DNA from: Rhodovarius crocodyli
GTDB lineage: Bacteria > Pseudomonadota > Alphaproteobacteria > Acetobacterales > Acetobacteraceae
Direction of reading: 5' to 3'
Length of the DNA: 64,000 nt
NCBI GenBank assembly: GCA_945901085.1
Contig: CAMDJV010000006.1
Location: forward strand, 1 to 64,000
Part shown: positions 25,174 through 33,108 of the stretch, piece by piece
Position numbering within the stretch: the first letter of the stretch is position 1
How the letters are laid out: every line of letters starts with the position of its first letter
Program-made: the position numbers and the translations under genes
Notes under the pieces: model-generated
Databases searched by the model: none
What the model was told of the DNA's origin: nothing
Seen by the model: the letters and a program-made list of their open reading frames with translations, nothing else

Positions 25174-25926
25174 ATGACCATGCACCGCACCCGCCGGCCG
25201 CAATTCTTCTACACCACGGCGCCGCTGCCGTGCCCCTATCTGCCTGGGCGGATGGAACGGAAAATCGTCACGGAATTATCCGGCGCGGGTGCCGATTCAT
25301 TGCATGACAGGCTCTCGCGCGCGGGGTTTCGGCGCAGCCACAATATCGCCTATTCGCCGGTCTGCCCCGCCTGCCAATCCTGCATCCCCATCCGCATTCT
25401 GGCCGATGCATTCCGCCCCGGGCGGACCCATCGCAAGCTGCTGAAGGCGCTGGCGGGGGTGAGTGCGCATCGCATGCCGGCGCGCGCCTCGGCCGAGCAA
25501 TTTTCGCTGTTCCAGCGCTACCAGCAGCGCCGCCACCAGGATGGCGATATGGCGGCGATGGGCTTTTATGATTACCGCGCCATGGTGGAGGATACGCCGA
25601 TCTCCACCGGCATCGTCGAATTCCGCAGCCCCGATGGCACGCTGCTGGGCGCCTGCCTGACGGATTGGCTCAATGACGGGCTTTCGGCCGTCTATAGTTT
25701 TTACGCGCCGGAGATGGCGGGGCTGGGCACGCTGGCCATTCTTTGGCTGGTGGAGGAGGCGCAGCGCAGCGGCCAGCCCTATGTCTATCTGGGCTATTGG
25801 GTGCCGCAATCGCGCAAGATGGCCTATAAGGCGGCGTTCCGCCCAGCTGAGGTGCTGCGCGGTGGGGTGTGGCAGCTTCTGGATACAGCGGTGGTGCCGG
25901 AAATGGCGGAGCTGAGCGCCGAGTAG
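25174..25926 (+). CDS. bpt: Aspartate/glutamate leucyltransferase (arginyltransferase family)
   Basis: A 250-residue N-end-rule transferase that adds Leu from Leu-tRNA to proteins with N-terminal Asp or Glu, marking them for ClpAP. Seen: FFYTTAPLPCPYLPGRMERK, FRRSHNIAYSPVCPACQSC (the conserved Cys cluster), FQRYQQRRHQDGDM, GACLTDWLNDGLSAVYSFY, and YVYLGYWVPQSRKMAYKA. All family hallmarks of the bacterial Bpt type are present. It starts MTMHRTRRPQ at 25174. It converges with the photolyase gene with a small hairpin between. Confidence 0.94.
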   Translation: MTMHRTRRPQFFYTTAPLPCPYLPGRMERKIVTELSGAGADSLHDRLSRAGFRRSHNIAYSPVCPACQSCIPIRILADAFRPGRTHRKLLKALAGVSAHRMPARASAEQFSLFQRYQQRRHQDGDMAAMGFYDYRAMVEDTPISTGIVEFRSPDGTLLGACLTDWLNDGLSAVYSFYAPEMAGLGTLAILWLVEEAQRSGQPYVYLGYWVPQSRKMAYKAAFRPAEVLRGGVWQLLDTAVVPEMAELSAE

Positions 25927-25951
25927 AGCCTGCCGCCTCCCGGCCCAGGCT
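25927..25951. terminator. Short hairpin between convergent bpt and photolyase genes
   Basis: AGCCTG (25927-25932) pairs with CAGGCT (25946-25951), extended inside by CCG with CGG. It starts immediately after the bpt stop and ends just before the stop of the opposite gene. No T run, so termination efficiency is doubtful. Confidence 0.4.
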
Positions 25952-27478
25952 TCACGCCAACCGCGCCAAAAACCCCGCAGCCTCCGCCCGCATCGCCGCC
26001 ACCCGCGCCGGGTCCATCTTGCGCATCGTGTTCAGCGGCATGGCCATGCGCGGATTGGTGGCAAAACTCTCGGCATGCCGCGCCATGAAATCCCAATAGA
26101 GAAAATTGAACGGGCAGGCCTTCGGCCCCGTCGCCGCCTTCACATCATGCTCGCAGCCCCGGCAATGATCGCCCATCCGGTTGATATAGGCCCCGCTCGC
26201 CGCATAGGGCTTGGAGGCCATGATGCCGCCATCGGCCCAAATCGCCATCCCATGGGTATTGGGCAATTCCACCCATTCAAACGCATCGGCATAGACGGCG
26301 AGGTACCAGCGATTGATCGCCTCCGGCGCCACCCCGGCGAGGAGGGCGAAATTCCCCGTCACCATCAGCCGCTGGATATGATGGGCATAGGCCAGCCGCT
26401 CGGTCTGGCCGATCGCCGCGCGCATGCAGGCCATGGAGGTGGGCGCACCCCAATAGATCGCCGGCAGGGGCCGCGCCGCGCCCAGCGCGTTCAGCCCGGC
26501 ATAGCCCGGCATGTTCAGCCAATAGAGGCCGCGCACATATTCCCGCCAGCCGAGGATTTGCCGAATAAACCCCTCCACCGCATTGAGCGGCGCGCGGCCC
26601 TCCCGCCAGGCTGCCTCGGCCGCTTCGCAGACCTGCGCCGGCAGCAGCAGCCCCAGATTGAGGCTGGTGGAAAGCAGGGCATGGAACAGCGTATCCTGCC
26701 CCTCGGCCATGGCATCCTGATAATCGCCAAAGAGCGGCAGGCGATGGGTGATGAAATCGGCCAGGGCGAAAGCCGCCTCGGCCGCCGTCACCGGCCAGTT
26801 GAAGCCCTCCAGCCGGCCGAAATTCCCCCCGAAGCGCTCCGCCACCAGGGCCATCACCTCGGTTGTGATGGCATCGGGGGTGAATTGCAGCGGTTTTGGC
26901 GGGTTGAGGCCCTTGGGCAGGCGCTGGCGGTTCTCGGCATCGAAATTCCATTGCCCGCCAGCGGGCTGGTCCGCCTCCATCAGCAGGGAGGTGGCGCGGC
27001 GCATCTCGCGGTAGAAGAATTCCATGCGCAATTGCTTCCGCCCGCCCGCCCATTGCCGGAACCAGGGCAGCGAACAGAAGAAGCGATCATCGGCACGGAT
27101 CTCCACCGGCAGGCCCAAAGCGGCCTCCCACCCCGCCATGGCCTGCGCCACGCGATATTCACCAGGCTCCGTCGCCACCACGCCGCTCGGCCGAAGCGCC
27201 GCCACAGCGCGCAAAACCTCGCCGGTCAGCGTGCCGGTATTGTCAGGGTCATCGAGCCGGATATGGCGCACCGCCACGCCACGCGCCGCCAAGGCGGCCG
27301 AGAAATGCCGCATCGCCGAGAGCACCAGGGCAATTTTCTGCGGGTGATGCGGCACGTATTCGCATTCGCCCATCACCTCCATCAGCAGCACGGTGTCCTG
27401 CGCCGCATCAAGCCCATCAAGGGCCGAGAGGCTGCGGGACAATTGGTCGCCCAGCACCACCCGCAACATGCCGCTCAT
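25952..27478 (-). CDS. FeS-type (6-4) photolyase / cryptochrome-like protein (PhrB class)
   Basis: A 508-residue flavoprotein of the prokaryotic FeS-BCP group, which repairs UV (6-4) photoproducts or senses light. The N-terminal antenna domain starts LRVVLGDQLS (the family's usual opening) and contains MEVMGECEYVPHHPQKIAL. In the C-terminal FAD domain are FIRQILGWREYVRGLYW and ANTHGMAIWADGG-like segments (NTHGMAIWADGGIMASKPY). The four presumed 4Fe-4S Cys are visible: one in LLLPAQVCEAA and three in GDHCRGCEHDVK with KACPFNFLYWDF. The stop of this gene is followed by bpt; its start overlaps the stop of the gene upstream (27475-27478). Confidence 0.92.
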   Translation of the reverse strand: MSGMLRVVLGDQLSRSLSALDGLDAAQDTVLLMEVMGECEYVPHHPQKIALVLSAMRHFSAALAARGVAVRHIRLDDPDNTGTLTGEVLRAVAALRPSGVVATEPGEYRVAQAMAGWEAALGLPVEIRADDRFFCSLPWFRQWAGGRKQLRMEFFYREMRRATSLLMEADQPAGGQWNFDAENRQRLPKGLNPPKPLQFTPDAITTEVMALVAERFGGNFGRLEGFNWPVTAAEAAFALADFITHRLPLFGDYQDAMAEGQDTLFHALLSTSLNLGLLLPAQVCEAAEAAWREGRAPLNAVEGFIRQILGWREYVRGLYWLNMPGYAGLNALGAARPLPAIYWGAPTSMACMRAAIGQTERLAYAHHIQRLMVTGNFALLAGVAPEAINRWYLAVYADAFEWVELPNTHGMAIWADGGIMASKPYAASGAYINRMGDHCRGCEHDVKAATGPKACPFNFLYWDFMARHAESFATNPRMAMPLNTMRKMDPARVAAMRAEAAGFLARLA

Positions 27479-28152
27479 GAGGCTGTGTAGCTCACCGTCG
27501 AGCCATCATCGCCGATCACGCTATAGGCCACCCAGTGGCCATTGGCGTCATAGGCCAAGGTGGCATCCACCTCGCCCTGGCAGCGCCATTGCACCCCGCC
27601 ACCGGGCAGCGCCAGGCGGCTCCAGCGCAAATCCATCAGCCGGCCGGTGGTGGTGCCAAAAATCGGCACCGCACCGCCAAAGCGCTGCGGCTCCCACCAG
27701 GAGAGCGGCGCGGCATTGGCCGGCAGGTTCAACGCGCCTTCCGGCCCGCGAATGGCGACCCTGCCGGGGGCGGCCTCGGCGCTGACCTCGACAATGCTGC
27801 CATTGCGGTTCTGCCGCGATTGCACCGCGACAAAGCCGCCCGCCCGCGTCACCTCGGTATAGCGATGCTCAAACCGATACACGACCACGCCCAGCAATTT
27901 TGGCATGATTGACACATCGGAGATGGCAATAAGCTCGGCCCCGCGCTGGCTGAAAGTGACGCTGTGGCTGCCAATCTCGCTGCCATTGCGCATCACCCGC
28001 CAGCGATAATCTGCCCGCATGGGCGGCACCGCCTGGGGGATGGCCGGCGCTTCACCGCGCCCGCTTCTGGGCTGCTGCGCCCGGCCGGTGCCCGGCAGAA
28101 GGGCCGTAAGCGTAGGGGCAAAGAGCTTGGGCAGCAGACGTCTGGGGTGCAT
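27475..28152 (-). CDS. DUF6134-like secreted protein
   Basis: A 225-residue protein with an N-terminal hydrophobic leader (KLFAPTLTALLPGTGRAQ) and a beta-rich body: ADYRWRVMRNGSEIGSHSVTFSQRGAE, VVVYRFEHRYTEV, APLSWWEPQRFGG, and a C-terminal YDANGHWVAYSVIGDDG. This pattern (Gly-Ser/Ile-Gly-His, then 'YRYEhrY.E.W', then 'SWW') matches the DUF6134 family as I know it; function unknown. It sits between the SDR gene (one-base stop/start contact at 28152) and the photolyase gene (four-base overlap), so all three form one operon. Confidence 0.75.
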   Translation of the reverse strand: MHPRRLLPKLFAPTLTALLPGTGRAQQPRSGRGEAPAIPQAVPPMRADYRWRVMRNGSEIGSHSVTFSQRGAELIAISDVSIMPKLLGVVVYRFEHRYTEVTRAGGFVAVQSRQNRNGSIVEVSAEAAPGRVAIRGPEGALNLPANAAPLSWWEPQRFGGAVPIFGTTTGRLMDLRWSRLALPGGGVQWRCQGEVDATLAYDANGHWVAYSVIGDDGSTVSYTAS

Positions 28153-28871
28153 CAGCCACCCTTACCGCGCAGGCTCGACCTTCCGCCATCCACCGCCATG
28201 ATCTGCCCGGTGATCCAGCCTGCATCGGGCCCGAGCAGGAATTCAGCCAATGCCGCCACCTCATCCGCCTCGCCCAGGCGTGGGATGGGGTGGAGCTTGG
28301 CAATCGCCTCGGCCATGGCGGGGTTTTTGGTCAGCGGTTCGGCAATGCGGGTGCGGGTGAGGCTGGGGGCGATGCAATTCACCCGCACCGCGGGTGCGAG
28401 CTCAGCCGCGAGCGCCACGCTCAGCCCCTCCACCGCCGCCTTGGCGGCGCCGATGGCGGCATGCATGGCAAAACCCGCCCGGGCGGCGACGCTGCTGAAC
28501 AGCACGACCGAACCCTGCGCGCGGGCCAGCTCGGGTGCTGCCGCCTGCACCGCCATCGCGGCAGCCAGGGTGTTGAGGCGAAAAGCGTCGAGAAAATCCG
28601 CCTCGCTGGTGCGGGCGAAGGGTTTGAGGATGATCGAGCCGACGCAAAAGGCGAGGCCGCTCAATGGGCCCGCCAGGGCGGATTTGAGTGCCGCGCTATC
28701 GGTCACATCCACCACCTGGCTCTCGGCCCCGGGCAATTCGGCCGCCAGCGCCGCGAGCCTCGCGGGGTCACGCGCCAAAAGCAGCGGCGTGGCGCCGCGT
28801 GCGGCCACCCGCCTCGCCAGGGCGGCACCGATGCCCCCCGTTGCCCCCAAAATCGCCACCCTGCCCTGCAT
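28152..28871 (-). CDS. Atypical SDR-fold protein lacking the catalytic Tyr
   Basis: A 239-residue Rossmann protein. The N-terminal nucleotide site VAILGATGGIGAALA is intact, and VVLFSSVAARAGFAMHAAI gives the catalytic Ser region. The YxxxK motif reads IGAAK, so the Tyr is replaced by Ile while the Lys is kept; VNCIAPSLTRTRIAEP and ITGQIMAVDGG follow normally. Without the Tyr, normal dehydrogenase chemistry is doubtful. The start at 28871 has AAGGAG eight bases upstream. It leads the SDR-DUF6134-photolyase operon, so its role may be tied to light or oxidative damage. Confidence 0.85.
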   Translation of the reverse strand: MQGRVAILGATGGIGAALARRVAARGATPLLLARDPARLAALAAELPGAESQVVDVTDSAALKSALAGPLSGLAFCVGSIILKPFARTSEADFLDAFRLNTLAAAMAVQAAAPELARAQGSVVLFSSVAARAGFAMHAAIGAAKAAVEGLSVALAAELAPAVRVNCIAPSLTRTRIAEPLTKNPAMAEAIAKLHPIPRLGEADEVAALAEFLLGPDAGWITGQIMAVDGGRSSLRGKGG

Positions 28872-28957
28872 AAGAACTCCTTTTCGTCCGCCGGCGCATA
28901 TCGGGCCGCTGCCGGCAATGACAAGCCAGCACCGTCCATGCCATGATGCTCGCAGCA

Positions 28958-29512
28958 ATGCGCCAACTCCTTCTCCTCCGCCATGCCAAATCCGCCTGGG
29001 ATGACCCGGCCCTGGCCGATCATGCCCGGCCGCTGAATGGTCGCGGCCGCGCTGCGGCCCGGCTGATGGCTGCGGAAATGCAGCATCTGGGGCTCACGCC
29101 GGATCTGGTGCTGGTCAGCTCCGCCCGCCGCACCCTGCAAACCCTCGAGGCACTCAAACCGCTCGAAGGCAGCCCCATCATCACCATCAGCGATGCGCTC
29201 TACCTCGCACCCTGGGAGGGGCTGCTGGGGGCGCTGAACAAGGTGCCCGATACGGTGCGCTCGGTGCTGCTGATCGGGCACAACCCCGGCCTGCACGAAT
29301 TGGCGCTGAATTTGCTGACCCCGGGCACCGGCCCCACCCCCATGCTCTTCCGGCTGCAGGAGGGCTACCCCACCGGCGCGCTCACCGAATTCACCATCGC
29401 CAAGCCCTGGCATGACCTGACCGATGGCGGCGGCCGCTTGATGGCCTTCATCGCACCGCGGGACCTGCCTGGGGGGGATATGCTGCGCGAGGCGGAAGAA
29501 GGCCCGGCCTGA
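28958..29512 (+). CDS. sixA: SixA-type phosphohistidine phosphatase
   Basis: A 184-residue histidine-phosphatase-superfamily protein. RHG-type motif LLLLRHAKSAW at the N-terminus, LVSSARRTLQTLE (second Arg), and the C-terminal catalytic His in IGHNPGLHELAL. SixA-like members dephosphorylate phosphohistidine on HPt or PTS proteins. ATG 28958 (MRQLLLL) is preferred; ATG 28943 adds five residues. It is divergent from the SDR operon and is followed 19 bases later by the CHAD gene. Confidence 0.9.
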   Translation: MRQLLLLRHAKSAWDDPALADHARPLNGRGRAAARLMAAEMQHLGLTPDLVLVSSARRTLQTLEALKPLEGSPIITISDALYLAPWEGLLGALNKVPDTVRSVLLIGHNPGLHELALNLLTPGTGPTPMLFRLQEGYPTGALTEFTIAKPWHDLTDGGGRLMAFIAPRDLPGGDMLREAEEGPA

Positions 29513-29531
29513 CCGGCGCTTGCATCACAGC

Positions 29532-30758
29532 ATGGAAATAAGTGCAGTGGATATCGAGATACCCACCCCGCTGATCAACCGGCTCCTGCGCCATCCGGCG
29601 CTGCGGGGGCATGGGCCCTCGCGCGCCAAATGGCAGTTGCTGGAGAGCGACCATCTGGTGGGCCGGCAACGCCGCCTCAGCGCGCCCGAGGCGGCGCTGT
29701 CCATCACCCTGATCCAGGGCAGCCTGCAGGCCGGCCCGCTCGAGCAGGGTTTCGCCCGGCTGATGATCGAGGGGCCGGGGGCGGCGGCGCTGGGCGGGGC
29801 CTTGGCCACGAGCCTGCCGCTGCTGCCCGCCACCACCAGCTTGGAGGATGCCGCCCTTGTGCTGGCGGGGGGGCGCAAGCCAGCCTCGCCGGGCCTGGCG
29901 GGGCAGGCATCAACGCCCCCTGCCCTCGCCCTCGCCCTGCGTGAGGGGCTGGCCGGGCTCATGCGCCACGCCCCGCAATGCCGTGCCGATGCCCCGCCGC
30001 TGGGGGTGCACCAGTCCCGCGTGGCGATCCGGCGGATGCGTTCGGTGCTGAAAATGTTCTACCCTGCGGTGATGGCGCATCTGCCCCCCGGTGCCTTGGG
30101 CGCCTTTGATGCCCGGCTCAAGGCCCTGGCCACGGCGCTGGGGCCGGCGCGTGACCTTGATGTTTTCCTGGGCGGCATGGCGCTGCGCCTGCAGGCCGCC
30201 CTGCCCGATGACAAACGCCTGCGGCCCTTGATCGCCGCCGCCCGCCGCGCCCGGCTCGATGCCTATAAGCCGCTGCCCGCCCTGCTCACCGGCACCGAGT
30301 TTCGCGCCACCATCTGGATGGGTTTCGGCCTGATCGAGGCGCTGGAGGCGGTGCCGCCGCAGGATGACCTCATGGGCTTCGCCGCCCATGTGCTGGCCCG
30401 GCGCCACCGCCGGCTGAAGCGTGCTGGGGCGATGATCGAGCTACTTCCGCCGGCAGAACTTCATGCGCTGCGCCTGGACGCCAAGCGCCTGCGCTACGCC
30501 GCCGAATTGCTGGTACCACTTTGGCCGGGCCATCACGCGCGGCGCTACCTCAAGCGCCTGATGGCGCTGCAAGAGGCTCTGGGCCTGGCCAATGACGCCG
30601 AGGTGGCGCGCGAATTGGTCCGTGGCCTGCGCATCACCGGCTGGACCTTGGGCGTGGCGGAGGGTTTTGCCCTGGCCGGCGCTGCCGGCAGCCGCGATAT
30701 GGCGCTGGAGGCCTGGGCCGGCTGGCAGGCGGCCAAGCGCTTTTGGCAGGATGGTTGA
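29532..30758 (+). CDS. CHAD domain protein with degenerate CYTH-like N-terminus
   Basis: A 408-residue protein. The C-terminal CHAD domain (about 140-405) has the helical His/Arg-rich pattern VHQSRVAIRRMRSVLKMFYP, LGPARDLDVFLGGM, FAAHVLARRHRRLKRAG, LHALRLDAKRLRYAAELL and LMALQEALGLANDAEVARE, which binds polyphosphate. The first 120 residues loosely follow a CYTH/triphosphate-tunnel fold (IEIPTPLINRLLRHPAL, RQRRLSAPEAALSITLIQG) but lack the usual ExExK start (IEIPT), so catalysis is unlikely. ATG 29532 is preferred over TTG 29520. A polyphosphate kinase gene is at 60534. Confidence 0.88.
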   Translation: MEISAVDIEIPTPLINRLLRHPALRGHGPSRAKWQLLESDHLVGRQRRLSAPEAALSITLIQGSLQAGPLEQGFARLMIEGPGAAALGGALATSLPLLPATTSLEDAALVLAGGRKPASPGLAGQASTPPALALALREGLAGLMRHAPQCRADAPPLGVHQSRVAIRRMRSVLKMFYPAVMAHLPPGALGAFDARLKALATALGPARDLDVFLGGMALRLQAALPDDKRLRPLIAAARRARLDAYKPLPALLTGTEFRATIWMGFGLIEALEAVPPQDDLMGFAAHVLARRHRRLKRAGAMIELLPPAELHALRLDAKRLRYAAELLVPLWPGHHARRYLKRLMALQEALGLANDAEVARELVRGLRITGWTLGVAEGFALAGAAGSRDMALEAWAGWQAAKRFWQDG

Positions 30759-30789
30759 AGCAGCGCCGTTAAGCCACTGCGATATCACG

Positions 30790-30808
30790 TTACAGAAATA
30801 TTTTGTAA
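30790..30808. promoter_or_regulatory. Imperfect palindrome upstream of the nuclease-like gene
   Basis: TTACAGAAATATTTTGTAA: the outer TTACA/TGTAA arms match exactly and 14 of 19 positions are symmetric. It stands out as AT-rich between the CHAD gene and the gene starting at 30855, where a repressor or activator could bind. No known factor consensus is assigned. Confidence 0.35.
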
Positions 30809-30854
30809 TAACCCACCTTGCCAGGAGGTTTTTGCCCGGTCTAGTTTGCTGGGC

Positions 30855-31379
30855 ATGCAAACCCGACGCATTTTCAAGCCCGCTCGTGACCAAAAGCGCA
30901 TGGGCAGGGCCGTGGCGATCCTCGCCTCGCTGGGGATGATCGCTGTGCTGGCTGCGGTGTTGCGGCCGGTAGATCTTCTGGGTTCGGCACCGCAAGCGCA
31001 GGATTGGCGCGCGCTGCCGGCCGAGGTGCGGGTGGTGGATGGCGAGACGCTGCTGCTGGGTGAGAGGGTGCTGCGCCTTTACGGCGTGGCTGCGCCTGCG
31101 CGCCGGCAAGTCTGCGGTATTGGCGCTGATTGGGGCCGGATGGCGGCCAATGAACTGGCCTCCCTGGTGCGTGACCGCGCGGTGGAATGCCGCATCCAGG
31201 GCCAGGACCGCTTCGGCCGGGCGCTGGGCAGCTGCCGGGCCGGGGGGGTTGAGATCAATGCCTCTCTGGTGGCCGCCGGTTGGGCCACCGTCGATGAGCA
31301 AGCTCTGCCCAGCCTGATTCCGATCGAAGCGGCGGCGCGTGCAACGGCCCGCGGCATTTGGGCCCAGCCGCCCTGCTGA
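30855..31379 (+). CDS. Membrane-anchored staphylococcal-nuclease-like protein, probably inactive
   Basis: A 174-residue protein with one N-terminal membrane helix or signal (VAILASLGMIAVLAAVL, about residues 23-40) and an SNase OB-fold domain. VRVVDGETLLLGERVLRLYGV keeps the DGDT-like strand and Arg, but the usual G(I/V)DAPE reads GVAAPA, losing the Asp and the general-base Glu. DRFGRALGSCRAGG keeps the YGR-like Arg. A Cys pair (QVCGIGADW, VECRIQG) and another Cys (GSCRAGG) may form disulfides. The missing acids suggest binding rather than cleavage. ATG 30855; AGGAGG lies upstream at about 30822, too far to be its ribosome site. Confidence 0.8.
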   Translation: MQTRRIFKPARDQKRMGRAVAILASLGMIAVLAAVLRPVDLLGSAPQAQDWRALPAEVRVVDGETLLLGERVLRLYGVAAPARRQVCGIGADWGRMAANELASLVRDRAVECRIQGQDRFGRALGSCRAGGVEINASLVAAGWATVDEQALPSLIPIEAAARATARGIWAQPPC

Positions 31380-31400
31380 AGCGGCCGCCTTGCGGCGCTG

Positions 31401-31502
31401 AGAGCATCAACCGCTCAAACGGAATCGTTTGGGCGGATAAAGATGTTCGACAAACAAAAGCATAGAGCCTGGGCATGCGGCCGTCCTGCCTGGAACAGGC
31501 GC
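31401..31502 (-). repeat. Composite palindromic intergenic repeat, copy D
   Basis: Reverse orientation to copies A and B: AGAGCATCAACCGCTCAAAC then GGAATCGTTTGGGCGGAT (inverted repeat CGCTCAAACG-type), AAAGATGTTCGACAAACAAAAGC, TAGAGCCT and GGAACAGGC. It lies 22 bases after the nuclease-like gene and 116 bases before gltA. Compensatory changes in both arms (CCGCTCAAAC with GTTTGGGCGG) preserve most of the pairing. Confidence 0.78.
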
Positions 31503-31618
31503 CAAGTTTTGCGTCTTTGCCCAGGCCAGCGCCATGGACATCGGCAAGGGCTGGATTAAGCTGCGACGCAACATGAACACGCCCCGGGCAACCGGGCCGA
31601 CTGAGGATCGCAGCGACG
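31503..31618 (+). promoter_or_regulatory. gltA leader region
   Basis: 116 bases before gltA. A small hairpin CCCGG-GCAA-CCGGG (31583-31596) with a GNRA-type loop lies 22 bases before the start codon and could affect translation. GAGG at 31603-31606 is a weak ribosome site. An ATG frame at 31534 runs into gltA out of frame and does not look like a gene. Confidence 0.35.
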
Positions 31619-32929
31619 ATGACAATCCTGAGCAAGACCGGCACCGTGACGGTGACCCTGGATGGCAGCAACAAAAGTGCCTCCCTGCCGCTGCTGGAGG
31701 GCACGCTTGGTACGCCGGTCGCCGATATCCGCAAACTTTACAATGATCTGGGCATCTTCACCTTCGATCCCGGCTATGGCGAGACGGCGAGTTGCGACAG
31801 CAAGATCACCTATATCGATGGCGATGCCGGCGTGCTGCTCTATCGCGGCTACCCCATCGAGCAATTGGCCGAGCACAGCGACTTCGTCGAGGTTTGCTAC
31901 CTGCTGATGTATGGCAATTTGCCGAACGCCGCCGAATTGGCCGAGTTCAAGAAGGGTGTGACCTATCACACCATGGTACATGAGCAGATTCGCCAATTCT
32001 TCAATGGCTTCCGCCGTGATGCCCACCCGATGGCGATCATGTGCGGCGTGGTCGGCGCGCTGGCCGCCTTCTATCATGACAATATCAACATGACCGATCC
32101 GCGCCAGCGCGAGATTGCCGCCTTCCGCCTGATCGCGAAGGTGCCGACCATCGCCGCCATGGCCTATAAATATGCCCTCGGCCAGCCCTTCGTGTATCCG
32201 CGCAACGACCTCAGCTACGCTGCCAATTTCCTGCATATGCTCAATTCCGTCCCGGCAGAGCCCTATGTGGTGAGCCCGGTGCTGGAAAAGGCGATGGACC
32301 GCATCCTGGTCCTGCATGCCGATCATGAGCAGAACGCCTCGACCTCGACGGTGCGCCTGGCCGGCTCCACCGGCGCCAATCCCTTTGCCTGCATCGCGGC
32401 CGGCATCGCGGCGCTGTGGGGCCCCGCGCATGGCGGCGCCAATGAGGCGGTGCTGAAGATGCTGGCCGATATCGGCACGCCGGACAAAATTCCGCAATTC
32501 ATCGCCGAGGTGAAGGACAAGAACAGCCACACCAAGCTCATGGGCTTTGGCCACCGCGTCTATAAGAATTTCGACCCGCGCGCCAAAATCATGAAAGAAA
32601 GCTGCCACGAGGTGCTGGCCGAACTTGGCGTCAAAAACGAGCCGCTGCTCGATATGGCGATGGAGATGGAGCGGATTGCGCTGACGGATGATTATTTCGT
32701 CTCGCGCAAGCTCTACCCCAATGTGGATTTCTATTCGGGCATTATTCTGAAGGCGATGGGTATTCCCACCTCGATGTTCACGGTGATCTTTGCCGTGGCG
32801 CGCACCATTGGCTGGGTCAGCCAGTGGAAGGAACTGGTGGAAGACCCCAGCCAGCGCATCGGCCGCCCGCGGCAGATCTATACCGGTGCCCCGGCACGGG
32901 ATTATCAGCCCATCTCCAATCGCGGCTGA
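31619..32929 (+). CDS. gltA: Citrate synthase
   Basis: A 436-residue type II (hexameric, Gram-negative) citrate synthase condensing oxaloacetate and acetyl-CoA at entry to the TCA cycle. N-terminal small beta domain, then [36 protein letters not shown], and the catalytic His in [12 protein letters not shown] (about 270) and [15 protein letters not shown] (about 309), with Asp in [14 protein letters not shown]. All active-site residues are present. It is monocistronic: a repeat lies upstream and a strong hairpin downstream. Confidence 0.98.
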   Translation: MTILSKTGTVTVTLDGSNKSASLPLLEGTLGTPVADIRKLYNDLGIFTFDPGYGETASCDSKITYIDGDAGVLLYRGYPIEQLAEHSDFVEVCYLLMYGNLPNAAELAEFKKGVTYHTMVHEQIRQFFNGFRRDAHPMAIMCGVVGALAAFYHDNINMTDPRQREIAAFRLIAKVPTIAAMAYKYALGQPFVYPRNDLSYAANFLHMLNSVPAEPYVVSPVLEKAMDRILVLHADHEQNASTSTVRLAGSTGANPFACIAAGIAALWGPAHGGANEAVLKMLADIGTPDKIPQFIAEVKDKNSHTKLMGFGHRVYKNFDPRAKIMKESCHEVLAELGVKNEPLLDMAMEMERIALTDDYFVSRKLYPNVDFYSGIILKAMGIPTSMFTVIFAVARTIGWVSQWKELVEDPSQRIGRPRQIYTGAPARDYQPISNRG

Positions 32930-32940
32930 AACCCTCTGAT

Positions 32941-32975
32941 TTCGCGCGCAAGGTTGAATTTTCCTTGCGCGCGAA
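32941..32975. terminator. Strong hairpin after gltA
   Basis: A perfect 13-bp stem TTCGCGCGCAAGG (32941-32953) with CCTTGCGCGCGAA (32963-32975) around a nine-base AT-rich loop, 11 bases after the gltA stop. There is no T run on the plus strand immediately after, so it may act as an mRNA 3'-end stabiliser as much as a terminator. Confidence 0.65.
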
Positions 32976-33108
32976 TGGCTTGTGGCCGGCGGGTGAGGCG
33001 GCCCCAAAGGGTAAATTTCTTTAGTTTTGGGTAATAAATCACTTGAGCGCTTGGCGCGTGTCGTGTTCACTCCCGCATTGGTTGTGTTACGAAGGTGATA
33101 TTCTCCTT

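Noticed and set aside
26075-27490. Plus-strand 471-codon frame across the photolyase gene
   Set aside because: Antisense shadow; photolyase motifs are on the minus strand.
31534-31746. Short ATG frame before and into gltA
   Set aside because: Out of frame with gltA, no ribosome site, hydrophilic low-information sequence.
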